Assembly: GCA_022774085.1 (NCBI GenBank)
Contig: JALFNZ010000016.1
Location: 1 to 42,376 of the forward strand
Length of the DNA: 42,376 nt
Reading direction: 5' to 3'
Origin: Bacteroidales bacterium
GTDB lineage: Bacteria > Bacteroidota > Bacteroidia > Bacteroidales > UBA932
The notes below the pieces were generated by a model. The model searched no databases, was not told where the DNA came from, and saw only the letters and a list, made by a program, of their open reading frames with translations. The position numbers and the translations under genes were made by a program. Shown here piece by piece: positions 8,256-16,469 of the stretch (positions are counted from its first letter, which is position 1; each line of letters begins with the position of its first letter).

Positions 8256-9476
8256 ATGAAACGGGAATATATTGACCTTCTTGAATTCCAAACCAAAATG
8301 AAAGAGGGGATAGAACGCCTTTTCCCGTTTAAAATATGGATCAAAGCAGAAATCAGTGCAATTAAAGCCCGTCCCGGCGGCCATTGCTATCTCGAGCTTT
8401 CCCAAAGCAACGACAAAGGCCTGACAGCCAAGGCTTCCGCGGCGATTTGGAGTTCCAAATACAGGTTCATTGCGCCTTATTTCGAGTCGGTTACGGGCAA
8501 GCCTCTGAGTGAGGGTATGACAGTTCTTGTGCTTGCCCAGGCATCATACAGCCCTCTTTACGGATTTACTTTGGTGATAGATGACATCGATCCCGAGTTC
8601 TCAGTGGGTCAGAAAGAAATGGAAAGGCTGAAAACAATTGCCCGTCTGAAGGCAGAGGGGCTTATGGACATGCAGAAAAGCCTTGAGATACCGCGTCTGC
8701 CGTACCGTCTTGCCATTGTTTCAGCAGAGGATGCGGCCGGCTACAGGGATTTTATGAAACACCTGTGCGAAAATGAATTCGGATTCAGTTTCTGCACCGT
8801 TCTTTTCCCGGCGCTGATGCAGGGGGCGGATTGCCCTGAGTCCATAATTCAGGCCATGGATGAGGTCTTGTCCGGAGGGGAAGACTTTGATGCTGTGCTG
8901 ATCTTGCGCGGAGGAGGGGCAAAACTTGACCTTGCATGCTATGATGACTACAACCTTGCAAGCGTGATAGCCCAATTTCCCATTCCGGTCTTTACTGCAG
9001 TTGGCCATGACCAGGATTTTCACGTATGTGACATGGTGGCGAACACCTATGTCAAAACTCCAACAGCACTTGCAGATGAGCTGATTGCGATTTATGCGGA
9101 TGAAGACGCACAGCTTTCATCCTATGTTTCACGCATCAGGCTCGCTTTCAATGAAAGGATGGCCATTGTTGAAAACAGGCTCATCAGACTCAATTCCATG
9201 ATAAGGAATGCTTTCTCTACGAAATTATCTAAAATGGAGTCTCGTGTGGAGGTACTGAAAACCAGAATTGAATCAGCAGATCCGAGGAAAATACTGAGCA
9301 GGGGATACACTCTGGCTGTGGGACCCGACGGGGCGGTCATGAAATCTTCCGGTGCTGTCACTGCAGGAGATCGGATGAGTGTGATGTTCTGTGACGGAGT
9401 AGTGCGTTGCCGAGTTGAAGCCGTTGACAAGAATGGGAGGGAAATGCTTGAAAATGAAGATGATTATGGAAAATAA
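8256..9476 (+). CDS. xseA: Exodeoxyribonuclease VII large subunit
   Basis: XseA is the catalytic subunit of exonuclease VII, which degrades single-stranded DNA from both ends into short oligonucleotides. The N-terminal OB-fold domain covers about residues 1-105 (WIKAEISAIKARPGGHCYLEL is its signature). The catalytic domain follows, with IVSAEDAAGYRDF, ILRGGGAKLDL and AVGHDQDFHVCDMVAN, then a coiled-coil stretch and a short C-terminal segment with the RGYTLA motif. At 406 aa it is a little shorter than the E. coli protein. The usual GHETD motif reads GHDQD here. The start is the ATG about 40 bp after the -7 box. xseB overlaps its 3' end. Confidence 0.95.
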   Translation: MKREYIDLLEFQTKMKEGIERLFPFKIWIKAEISAIKARPGGHCYLELSQSNDKGLTAKASAAIWSSKYRFIAPYFESVTGKPLSEGMTVLVLAQASYSPLYGFTLVIDDIDPEFSVGQKEMERLKTIARLKAEGLMDMQKSLEIPRLPYRLAIVSAEDAAGYRDFMKHLCENEFGFSFCTVLFPALMQGADCPESIIQAMDEVLSGGEDFDAVLILRGGGAKLDLACYDDYNLASVIAQFPIPVFTAVGHDQDFHVCDMVANTYVKTPTALADELIAIYADEDAQLSSYVSRIRLAFNERMAIVENRLIRLNSMIRNAFSTKLSKMESRVEVLKTRIESADPRKILSRGYTLAVGPDGAVMKSSGAVTAGDRMSVMFCDGVVRCRVEAVDKNGREMLENEDDYGK

Positions 9477-9675
9477 AGAAAAATTTGATTATGATGCCGC
9501 CGTCGCTGAACTTGAGGCAATAGCTCAGAAGGCAGAAGACCCCCGTACGGCCGTTGAAGATATGGAAAAGATGATTCGGCGTTCAGCGGAGCTGGTACAG
9601 GCCTGTCGTGCCTATCTGCGGGGAGCCAGGGAAAAGGTTGCGGCCCTGGACAAGGAATTTGAAGGGATACAATGA
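9466..9675 (+). CDS. xseB: Exodeoxyribonuclease VII small subunit
   Basis: XseB is the small helical subunit that binds the coiled coil of XseA in exonuclease VII. The 69 aa form shown begins MENKEKFDYDAAVAELEAIA and is all helix, as expected. Other in-frame ATGs at 9454 and 9460 would add a few residues. All candidate starts lie inside the last codons of xseA, so the two are translationally coupled. The stop overlaps the glgB start as ATGA (9672-9675), which ties the glycogen genes to the nuclease genes in one transcript. Confidence 0.9.
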   Translation: MENKEKFDYDAAVAELEAIAQKAEDPRTAVEDMEKMIRRSAELVQACRAYLRGAREKVAALDKEFEGIQ

Positions 9676-11705
9676 AAAACTATATACATATGTGTGCTAA
9701 AAAAAATAAAATGATTTATGACACGGATCCATGGCTCAAGCCGTTTAAGGCAACCATTGATGCGAGGCATTTGAACATACTGAAAATCAAGGAGAAATTT
9801 GCGCCAGACGGGCTCCTGTCCAAGGCCATCAACAACCATTTATATTATGGTATGCACAATGATGGTCAGGGACATTGGATTTTCCGGGAGTGGGCTCCCA
9901 ATGCAAACAAGATATATCTCATCGGTGATTTCAACAACTGGAAGCGCACGGAGGCCTATGCTCTCAAGCCAGTAGGAAACGGCAACTGGGAGATTGTCCT
10001 GGATGACATTTTCCTGAATCATGGGACTCTCTACAAACTTTTCATCGAATGGCCAGGGGGAGGCGCTGAAAGACTTCCGGCCTATGTTACAAGGGCAGTT
10101 CAGGATCCTGTGACCAAGCAGTTCTGCGCTCAGGTATGGGCTCCTGAAAAACCATATAAATGGAGGCATCGTAAGCCGGGAAAACGTCCGAATCCTCTCA
10201 TTTATGAATGTCATATCGGAATGGCTACGGAAAAGGAGAAGGTGGGCACTTTCGACGAATTCCGTACAGATGTTCTGCCGAAGATAGCAGATTTGGGATA
10301 TGATACCATCCAGATTATGGCCCTGCAGGAGCACCCTTATTATGGTTCATTCGGCTATCAGGTATCCAATTTCTTTGCACTGAGTTCCCGTTTCGGTACT
10401 CCGGAGGAGTTCAAAGCCCTTGTGGATGAGGCACATGGCTATGGTATCGCTGTTGTGATGGACATCGTCCACTCTCACTCCGTTGACAATGAGGCTGAGG
10501 GCCTTGGCAAGTTTGACGGAAAAGAAGACCTCTATTTCTACAGCGGTCATCAGGGCCGCCATCCTGCCTGGGGCTCAAGGTGTTTCGACTACGGCAAGGA
10601 TGAAACCAAATATTTCCTTCTTTCAAACTGCAAATTCTGGATGGAAGAATACCATATCGACGGTTTCCGCTTCGACGGTGTGACCAGCATGCTTTACTGG
10701 GATCATGGTCTGGGCAAAGATTTCGTCGGATATGACAACTATTTCAACAGCGGCGTGGATGAAAATGCCGTTGCATACCTTGCACTCGCAAATATTCTTA
10801 TCCATGAAATGAACAAGGATGCATTCACAATTGCCGAAGATGTGAGCGGAATGGCCGGACTTGCTGCTCCGTTTGACTGCGGTGGAGTCGGATTTGACTT
10901 CAGGATGAGCATGGGAGTGGCTGACAATTGGATTAAATGGATCAAGGAACTTTCTGACGACCAGTGGAGCATGGGAGAGATGTGGTGGCAGCTGACCAAT
11001 AAACGTGAGGATGAGAAGACCATCAGCTACGCCGAGTGTCACGATCAGGCAATGGTTGGAGATAAGACCATCGCTTTCCGCCTCATGGATGCCCAGATGT
11101 ACACTTCCATGAACAAAGACTCCAAGTCCCTTGTGATTGACAGAGGAATAGCCCTCCATAAAATGATCAGGTTGGTGACCATGGCCACTGCCGGAAACGG
11201 ATATCTTACATTCATGGGCAATGAGTTCGGCCATCCAGAATGGATTGATTTCCCGAGGGAGGGGAATGGATGGTCATACAAATATGCAAGGAGGCAGTGG
11301 TCACTCGCAGAACCGGATTATCTAAGATACAAATATCTCAGGAATTTCGACAAGGCGATGATCAGACTCGAGAAGGACAATGATCTTCTTGCCTCAAAGC
11401 CAGAGCTTCTGGTACAGGATGAACAGAAAAAAATATTGATATTCAAAAGAAATAACTGTATCTTTGCGCTCAATTTTAACCCTACTGCTTCATTCACTGA
11501 CTATGGCTTCGCAGCCCCGGCAGGCAAATATGAAGGAGTTCTTGATACGGACGAAAACGAATTTGACGGCTTCTCCAGGATAAAGAATGGAGAGGTTCAT
11601 TTTACTGTGCAGGAGAAATCACAGAACGGGAACGGGAAATATGATTCAACCTTGTACCTTTATCTGCCTTGCAGGTCTGCGATAGTACTCAAAAAATTGG
11701 ATTGA
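9672..11705 (+). CDS. glgB: 1,4-alpha-glucan branching enzyme (GH13, eukaryote-like type)
   Basis: GlgB cuts alpha-1,4 chains and reattaches the piece by an alpha-1,6 bond, making the branches of glycogen. The 677 aa protein has an N-terminal CBM48 domain (about residues 55-160, FREWAPNANKIYLIGDFNNW) and a GH13 barrel. The catalytic triad is visible as Asp335 in DGFRFDGVTSM, Glu389 in IAEDVSGM and Asp458 in AECHDQ. The pattern, including NHLYYGMH near the start and the absence of a long N-terminal extension, resembles the eukaryotic/Bacteroidota GH13_8 subtype more than E. coli GlgB. The start overlaps the xseB stop by 4 bp. An alternative Met at residue 14 (9711) is possible. The debranching enzyme gene follows 22 bp downstream. 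Confidence 0.95.
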   Translation: MKNYIHMCAKKNKMIYDTDPWLKPFKATIDARHLNILKIKEKFAPDGLLSKAINNHLYYGMHNDGQGHWIFREWAPNANKIYLIGDFNNWKRTEAYALKPVGNGNWEIVLDDIFLNHGTLYKLFIEWPGGGAERLPAYVTRAVQDPVTKQFCAQVWAPEKPYKWRHRKPGKRPNPLIYECHIGMATEKEKVGTFDEFRTDVLPKIADLGYDTIQIMALQEHPYYGSFGYQVSNFFALSSRFGTPEEFKALVDEAHGYGIAVVMDIVHSHSVDNEAEGLGKFDGKEDLYFYSGHQGRHPAWGSRCFDYGKDETKYFLLSNCKFWMEEYHIDGFRFDGVTSMLYWDHGLGKDFVGYDNYFNSGVDENAVAYLALANILIHEMNKDAFTIAEDVSGMAGLAAPFDCGGVGFDFRMSMGVADNWIKWIKELSDDQWSMGEMWWQLTNKREDEKTISYAECHDQAMVGDKTIAFRLMDAQMYTSMNKDSKSLVIDRGIALHKMIRLVTMATAGNGYLTFMGNEFGHPEWIDFPREGNGWSYKYARRQWSLAEPDYLRYKYLRNFDKAMIRLEKDNDLLASKPELLVQDEQKKILIFKRNNCIFALNFNPTASFTDYGFAAPAGKYEGVLDTDENEFDGFSRIKNGEVHFTVQEKSQNGNGKYDSTLYLYLPCRSAIVLKKLD

Positions 11706-11727
11706 TTGTAACCTAAAAATAAATAGT

Positions 11728-13668
11728 ATGGCTTTTCTTAAATTCAACAAGTCCGAACTTGTAAACCTTGAGTACTCACTCAAACGTGAGATAATAGAGG
11801 CCAACAAGTCTGGCGCCTGCTGCAACACTTCCATAGTGACCTGCAACACAAGACGCTACCACGGGCTGCTGGCCGTCCCGGTGACTGAATTCGGAGGAGG
11901 AAAGTATATGCTGCTTTCTTCTTTGGACGAGAGTCTGGTCATGGGAGGTAAACAGTTTAACCTTGGCATACATTGCTATGGAGATACTTATGAGCCAAGA
12001 GGACATAAGTATATCATTGACTTCGATGCCTTCCCGGTTCCTATGGTGACGTACAAGGTAGGTGGAATCATTTTCACCAAGACCATCATGATGGCTCCGG
12101 ACAATGACCAGCTGCTTATCAAGTATGAGCTTCTTGAGGCTCCTTCAAAAGTGTCGCTTACACTGAAACCTTTCCTGGCTTTCAGAAGCGTCCATAGTCT
12201 TACCAGCCAGAATCCGAAGGCATATACCGGCTACGAGGATGTTGATTCAGGCGTTTCTTTCCGCCTTTATGACGGATTCCTAGACTTGAATCTCCAGATT
12301 TCAGGCAAGGCAAGTTTCAAATCTCAGCCTTATTGGTATAACGGTATCACTTATTCCGATGAGTATCGCCGCGGTTTCGACTGCAGGGAAGACCTTTTCG
12401 TTCCGGGTTATTTTGCCACCGAGCTCAAACCTGGCGAATCCGTAGTTTTCTCGGCTTCAGTCAATGAAGTCAGCAGCAAGACTCTCAAGAGAAAATTCAC
12501 AGACTATCTCAAGAAGAGAAAAGATGTGTATTCATACCATGACCTGCTTGTCCGCAATGCTGACCTGCTCAAGAGCGTGGTTGACGGAAAAGAGCGCATC
12601 AATGCAGGCTTCTCATGGCTTGAGACAGGTCTTCTCAGAGAGACTATCATCGCCCTTCCTGGTCTTACCCTATATGCAAATGGAGACAAGGCCGAATTTG
12701 AGAAAATCCTCGACAATCTCATCGCCGATGAGCAGGAGCGTCTGTTCAGACGTACCACTCAGGTAGAGAGCCCGCTCAGACTTACCGATACAATCCAGCA
12801 GTACATCCATTTCGGAGCTGATGAGAAGCATGTGTGGAAGAAATATGGCGAGACATTCAAGGGCATTATCGAAAGCTATGCCCCTGGTTGCAGAAAAGAA
12901 GTAACCATGCATCCTAACGGATTGCTCTGGGCTCAGAAGGATGGAGTGGCTCTTTCGTGGATGAATGCCTATGTTCATGGCCGTCCTGTAACTGAAAGGG
13001 CTGGCTATCAGGTTGAAACAAACGCATTCTGGTACAACGCACTTTGCTTTGCAATCGACATGGAGACTGAATATGGTCCTGCAGGCAGCGCGTTTGTGGC
13101 AAAATGGACTCCGATCCGCGATCTGGTGAAAGAAAACTTCCAGCCGACATTCTGGAAACAGGAATGGGGATATCTCGCAGATTACGTTGGTAACGGTCCG
13201 GTTGATCCGGCAGTCCGTCCTAACCAGCTCTTCGCGGCATGTCTGGACTATTGTCCGATTGACGAGGAACTTAAGTCAGATATCGTTGCAACCATCAAGA
13301 CAGAGCTTCTTACCAAGAGAGGAATCCGTACTCTTTCTCCAAGGAATGAAGCATACAGGGGTGTTTACGAAGGCTCTCAGATAGATCGTGACCTTGCTTA
13401 CCATCAGGGTTGTGCCTTCCCTATGCTCCTTGCTCCATACATCGACCTTCTGTTCAAGATGATGGGAAGCACTTTCTACAAGAGGGCTGAATACCTTGTT
13501 GAGGGATTCTATCAGGATATCAACAAGCATGGCGTCGGACTCTTCTCCGAGCTCTATGACGGAGATCCGCCTCATGAGCCACATGGAGCCATTTCCTGCG
13601 CATGCAGCACATCGGCCCTGCTTAGGATAGATTATATCATGAACCAATATAAGGAGGTGAAGAAATGA
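11728..13668 (+). CDS. Glycogen debranching enzyme (amylo-alpha-1,6-glucosidase, GH133 type)
   Basis: This 646 aa protein belongs to the bacterial/archaeal glycogen debranching group: an N-terminal GDE_N beta domain (about 20-230, with CNTSIVTCNTRRYHGLLAVP) and a C-terminal alpha/alpha barrel (about 280-640, with NAGFSWLETG, DTIQQYIHFG and VRPNQLFAACL). It removes alpha-1,6-linked glucose or branches so that phosphorylase can continue. It is cytoplasmic, with no signal peptide. The stop overlaps the next start as ATGA. Its place between glgB and the GT4 gene supports a role in glycogen turnover rather than dietary starch use. Confidence 0.9.
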   Translation: MAFLKFNKSELVNLEYSLKREIIEANKSGACCNTSIVTCNTRRYHGLLAVPVTEFGGGKYMLLSSLDESLVMGGKQFNLGIHCYGDTYEPRGHKYIIDFDAFPVPMVTYKVGGIIFTKTIMMAPDNDQLLIKYELLEAPSKVSLTLKPFLAFRSVHSLTSQNPKAYTGYEDVDSGVSFRLYDGFLDLNLQISGKASFKSQPYWYNGITYSDEYRRGFDCREDLFVPGYFATELKPGESVVFSASVNEVSSKTLKRKFTDYLKKRKDVYSYHDLLVRNADLLKSVVDGKERINAGFSWLETGLLRETIIALPGLTLYANGDKAEFEKILDNLIADEQERLFRRTTQVESPLRLTDTIQQYIHFGADEKHVWKKYGETFKGIIESYAPGCRKEVTMHPNGLLWAQKDGVALSWMNAYVHGRPVTERAGYQVETNAFWYNALCFAIDMETEYGPAGSAFVAKWTPIRDLVKENFQPTFWKQEWGYLADYVGNGPVDPAVRPNQLFAACLDYCPIDEELKSDIVATIKTELLTKRGIRTLSPRNEAYRGVYEGSQIDRDLAYHQGCAFPMLLAPYIDLLFKMMGSTFYKRAEYLVEGFYQDINKHGVGLFSELYDGDPPHEPHGAISCACSTSALLRIDYIMNQYKEVKK

Positions 13669-14966
13669 AAGTTCTGATGTTCGGATGGGAGTTCCCTCCT
13701 CATATTGCTGGAGGTCTGGGAACAGCCTGCTATGGCATGACCAAGGGTCTTGCCTATAACAATGTCGATGTCATCTTCGTAATGCCTTCAGCTTCAGGCG
13801 ATGAAGACCAGTCTGCAGTGAAGATTATCAACGCAAGTGATGTTGCAGTGGATACCGTATCAGCTACGGTTGACGAGTTTCTCGGAAAAGTACAGTTCGT
13901 GCACATCGGTACCAACATGGTGCCATACGTTGATCCTCAGGACTTTACCAAGATGGTAGAGGAGGAGAGGAAACGTCAGGTGAAAGGTTTCCGTGTACAG
14001 TACGGACAGAAATACAAATTTTCAGGCAAGTATGGAGCAAACCTGATGGAGGAGGTTGCCCGCTATGCAATGGTGGGTGCTACCATCGCCCTTCAGCATA
14101 AGGATGAATTCGATGTCATCCATGCCCATGACTGGCTGACTTACCTTGCAGGTGTGGCTGCGAAACAGCTTACCGGCAAGCCTTTGGTCGTCCACATGCA
14201 TGCAACTTCTTATGACCGTGCAAGTGACGATCAGGTGGACACAAGAGTTGTCGATATCGAAACAAAGGGAATGATGGCTGCCGATAAGGTAATGGCCGTC
14301 AGTGAACTTACCAGGAATATCTGCATCAACCGCTATGGAATCAGTCCTGACAAAGTTGTGGCTGTCCACAATGCCGTGGATTTCAGCGGCAGGGAGAAAT
14401 TGGAGGTTGAAAGGAATGTCAAGGAGAAAGTCGTTACTTTCCTTGGACGTGTAACCTACCAGAAAGGTCCGGAATATTTCATCGAGGCTGCTGCAAAGGT
14501 TCTCAAGAGATGCAAAGATGTGCGTTTTGTCATGGCCGGCAGCGGTGATATGCTTAACAGATGTATCCGTCATGTCGCACGTCTGGGCATTTCCGACAGA
14601 TTCCATTTCACCGGATTCCTCCGCGGAATGGAGGTACACAAGATGTTCGCTTTGTCCGATGTGTATGTAATGCCTTCTATTTCAGAGCCATTCGGTATTT
14701 CTCCTCTGGAGGCTATGCAGACCAATGTACCTTCCATCATCTCCAAACAGTCCGGATGCGCCGAGATTCTCAAATATGCGCTGAAGGTTGATTTCTGGGA
14801 TGTGGATGCAATGGCAGATGCAATTTACGGTCTGTTGAACTACCCGGCTATCTCGCATCTGGCTTCAACCAGGGGATATGACGAGGTGAACAGCATCAAG
14901 TGGAATGATGTTGCAGCAAAAATCAAAGGTATTTATCAGGAAGTTATTGACAATAATAAACATTAA
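13665..14966 (+). CDS. GT4-family glycosyltransferase, probable glycogen-synthase-like
   Basis: A GT-B fold glycosyltransferase of 433 aa. The N-terminal half begins MKVLMFGWEFPPHIAGGLGT, whose GGLG loop is shared with starch/glycogen synthases. The C-terminal half holds VVTFLGRVTYQKGPEYFIEAA and the nucleotide-sugar site SEPFGISPLEAMQ. Genes of this type commonly accompany a debranching enzyme and a GH57 gene in Bacteroidota, and are annotated as glycogen synthases. The exact donor and acceptor are not shown by the sequence. It overlaps the debranching enzyme gene by 4 bp and is followed 5 bp later by GH57, so tight co-expression is likely. Confidence 0.85.
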   Translation: MKVLMFGWEFPPHIAGGLGTACYGMTKGLAYNNVDVIFVMPSASGDEDQSAVKIINASDVAVDTVSATVDEFLGKVQFVHIGTNMVPYVDPQDFTKMVEEERKRQVKGFRVQYGQKYKFSGKYGANLMEEVARYAMVGATIALQHKDEFDVIHAHDWLTYLAGVAAKQLTGKPLVVHMHATSYDRASDDQVDTRVVDIETKGMMAADKVMAVSELTRNICINRYGISPDKVVAVHNAVDFSGREKLEVERNVKEKVVTFLGRVTYQKGPEYFIEAAAKVLKRCKDVRFVMAGSGDMLNRCIRHVARLGISDRFHFTGFLRGMEVHKMFALSDVYVMPSISEPFGISPLEAMQTNVPSIISKQSGCAEILKYALKVDFWDVDAMADAIYGLLNYPAISHLASTRGYDEVNSIKWNDVAAKIKGIYQEVIDNNKH

Positions 14967-14971
14967 ACGAT

Positions 14972-16363
14972 ATGAAAAAGAGTTTGTGTCTGTATTTTCA
15001 GGTTCACCAGCCAGCCAGATTGAGATTATACAGATTTTTTGACATAGGAAAGGATTCACACTATTATGATGACTTTGCCAACAGGACCATCCTCCGCAGG
15101 GTAGCTCAGAAATGCTATCTTCCGATGAATGCCCTCCTTCTCGACCTCATCAATGAGAACAAAGGTCAGTTCAAGGTAGCATTTTCAATCTCAGGAACAG
15201 TCCTTGAGCAGTTCGACAGGTATGCACCTGAGGTAATCGAAAGCTTCCGCAAGCTCGCTGCCACAGGTTGTGTGGAGTTCCTTTCAGAGACATACTACCA
15301 TTCACTTGCTTCCCTTGCTTCTGAGGCAGAGTTCAAACATCAGGTACTCAAGCACAAAGCTGCCATTGAGCATTATTTCGGAGTAACTCCAACCGCTTTC
15401 CGTAATACAGAGCTCATCTACTCTGATGCTATCGGAGAAATGGTATATGATATGGGATTCAAGACCATGCTGACAGAGGGTGCAAAGCACGTCCTGGGAT
15501 GGAAGAGCCCTAACTTCATCTACAACTGCGCTCAGGCTTCAGGCCTCAAGCTCCTTTTGAAGAACTCTTCACTCAGCGACGACATAGCATTCCGCTTCTC
15601 GGACAAGGGATGGCAGGATTATCCGCTTACATGTGACAAATATGTATCATGGATCAAGGCTTCAGCTCAGAATGACGAGATTGTGAACCTCTTCATGGAC
15701 TACGAGACATTCGGCGAACACCAGAAAGCACAGAGCGGTATCTTTGATTTTATGAAATATCTCCCTGCAACTGTAATAGCTGACGGAGAGTTCGAGTTTG
15801 TCACTCCAAGCCAGGCTTCGAAGAAACACAGACCTGTAGCCGAACTTGACGTTCCGGATCCTATTTCATGGGCAGATGAGGAACGTGATGTCACTGCATG
15901 GCTCGGAAATGAACTTCAGAATGAGGCATTTACCAAACTTTATCAGCAGACTGAGAAACTCGGTATCCTCAATGACGAGGCACTTTGGTCAGATTTCGGA
16001 CATCTTCAGGAGAGCGACCACTTCTATTATATGTGTACAAAGTTCTTCTCAGACGGTGCCGTGCATAAATATTTCAACCCGTATGATACTCCATATGAGG
16101 CGTTTATCAACTATATGAACGTTTTGAGTGATTTTATTTTGCGAGTTGATGATGCAATTTCAATTTCTGATGTTAACTTTGCAGCCGCAAAAGAGGAACC
16201 AGTCAAGAGTGAACCAGTGAAGAAGGCAGCTCCTGCAAAGAAAACTGCAGCCAAGAAGACAACAGTAAAGAAGGCCGCAGCCAAGACAGCAGAAGAAAAA
16301 CCGGCAAAGAAAGCTCCGGCAAAGAAAGCAGCGACAAAAACTACTGCCAAGAAGAGCAAGTAA
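14972..16363 (+). CDS. GH57 alpha-amylase-type glycosidase with Lys/Ala-rich tail
   Basis: GH57 enzymes act on alpha-1,4 glucans by a retaining mechanism. Conserved region 1 is FQVHQPARL near the N terminus. The likely nucleophile is Glu147 in AFRNTELIYSD, and the likely acid/base is Asp243 in MDYETFGEHQ. The catalytic domain ends near residue 400. Residues 411-463 form a low-complexity tail made almost only of Lys, Ala, Thr and Pro (repeats of the type AKKA, PAKK, KKTT), like a histone H1 C terminus. There is no signal peptide, so it acts on cytoplasmic glycogen. It may be an amylase or a glucanotransferase; the sequence does not decide this. Confidence 0.9.
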   Translation: MKKSLCLYFQVHQPARLRLYRFFDIGKDSHYYDDFANRTILRRVAQKCYLPMNALLLDLINENKGQFKVAFSISGTVLEQFDRYAPEVIESFRKLAATGCVEFLSETYYHSLASLASEAEFKHQVLKHKAAIEHYFGVTPTAFRNTELIYSDAIGEMVYDMGFKTMLTEGAKHVLGWKSPNFIYNCAQASGLKLLLKNSSLSDDIAFRFSDKGWQDYPLTCDKYVSWIKASAQNDEIVNLFMDYETFGEHQKAQSGIFDFMKYLPATVIADGEFEFVTPSQASKKHRPVAELDVPDPISWADEERDVTAWLGNELQNEAFTKLYQQTEKLGILNDEALWSDFGHLQESDHFYYMCTKFFSDGAVHKYFNPYDTPYEAFINYMNVLSDFILRVDDAISISDVNFAAAKEEPVKSEPVKKAAPAKKTAAKKTTVKKAAAKTAEEKPAKKAPAKKAATKTTAKKSK

Positions 16364-16374
16364 GTGACTCCCTC

Positions 16375-16442
16375 TTCCGCACATGTGTGGAAAGTAATAC
16401 GAAAAATTCCCCGGACGGAGCTGTTTCAAGCCCCGGCCGGGG
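16375..16442 (+). promoter_or_regulatory. Structured spacer before the synthase-phosphorylase gene
   Basis: This spacer is the only sizeable gap (106 bp) within the glycogen run. It holds a near-perfect palindrome at 16375-16392 (TTCCGCACATGTGTGGAA). It also has CCCCGG at 16409-16414, which can pair with CCGGGG at 16437-16442. A CCCCGGCCGGGG palindrome overlaps that last arm. No T-tract and no TAnnTTTG box follow. It could be a processing site or leader structure separating expression of the fusion gene from the upstream genes. Confidence 0.35.
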
Positions 16443-16469
16443 TAAATTAAGTTAAATATTTAAACAATA

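Noticed and set aside
9415..9465. Longer start for xseB at 9415
   Set aside because: It would read MKPLTRMGGKCLK from deep inside the xseA end. The start at 9466 (or 9454) fits the usual short N terminus of XseB.
10623..11234. Open frame of 203 codons on the minus strand inside glgB
   Set aside because: It lies wholly antisense to strongly conserved GH13 coding sequence, has no promoter or recognisable motif, and its composition follows the complementary codons of glgB.
14022..14639. Open frame of 205 codons on the minus strand inside the GT4 gene
   Set aside because: Antisense shadow of a well-conserved glycosyltransferase with no start signals.
16202..16360. Lys/Ala tail as a separate histone-like gene fused by a sequencing error
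   Set aside because: The frame is continuous from the GH57 domain, there is no start codon with a promoter near the tail, and the low-complexity stretch ends at a normal stop.
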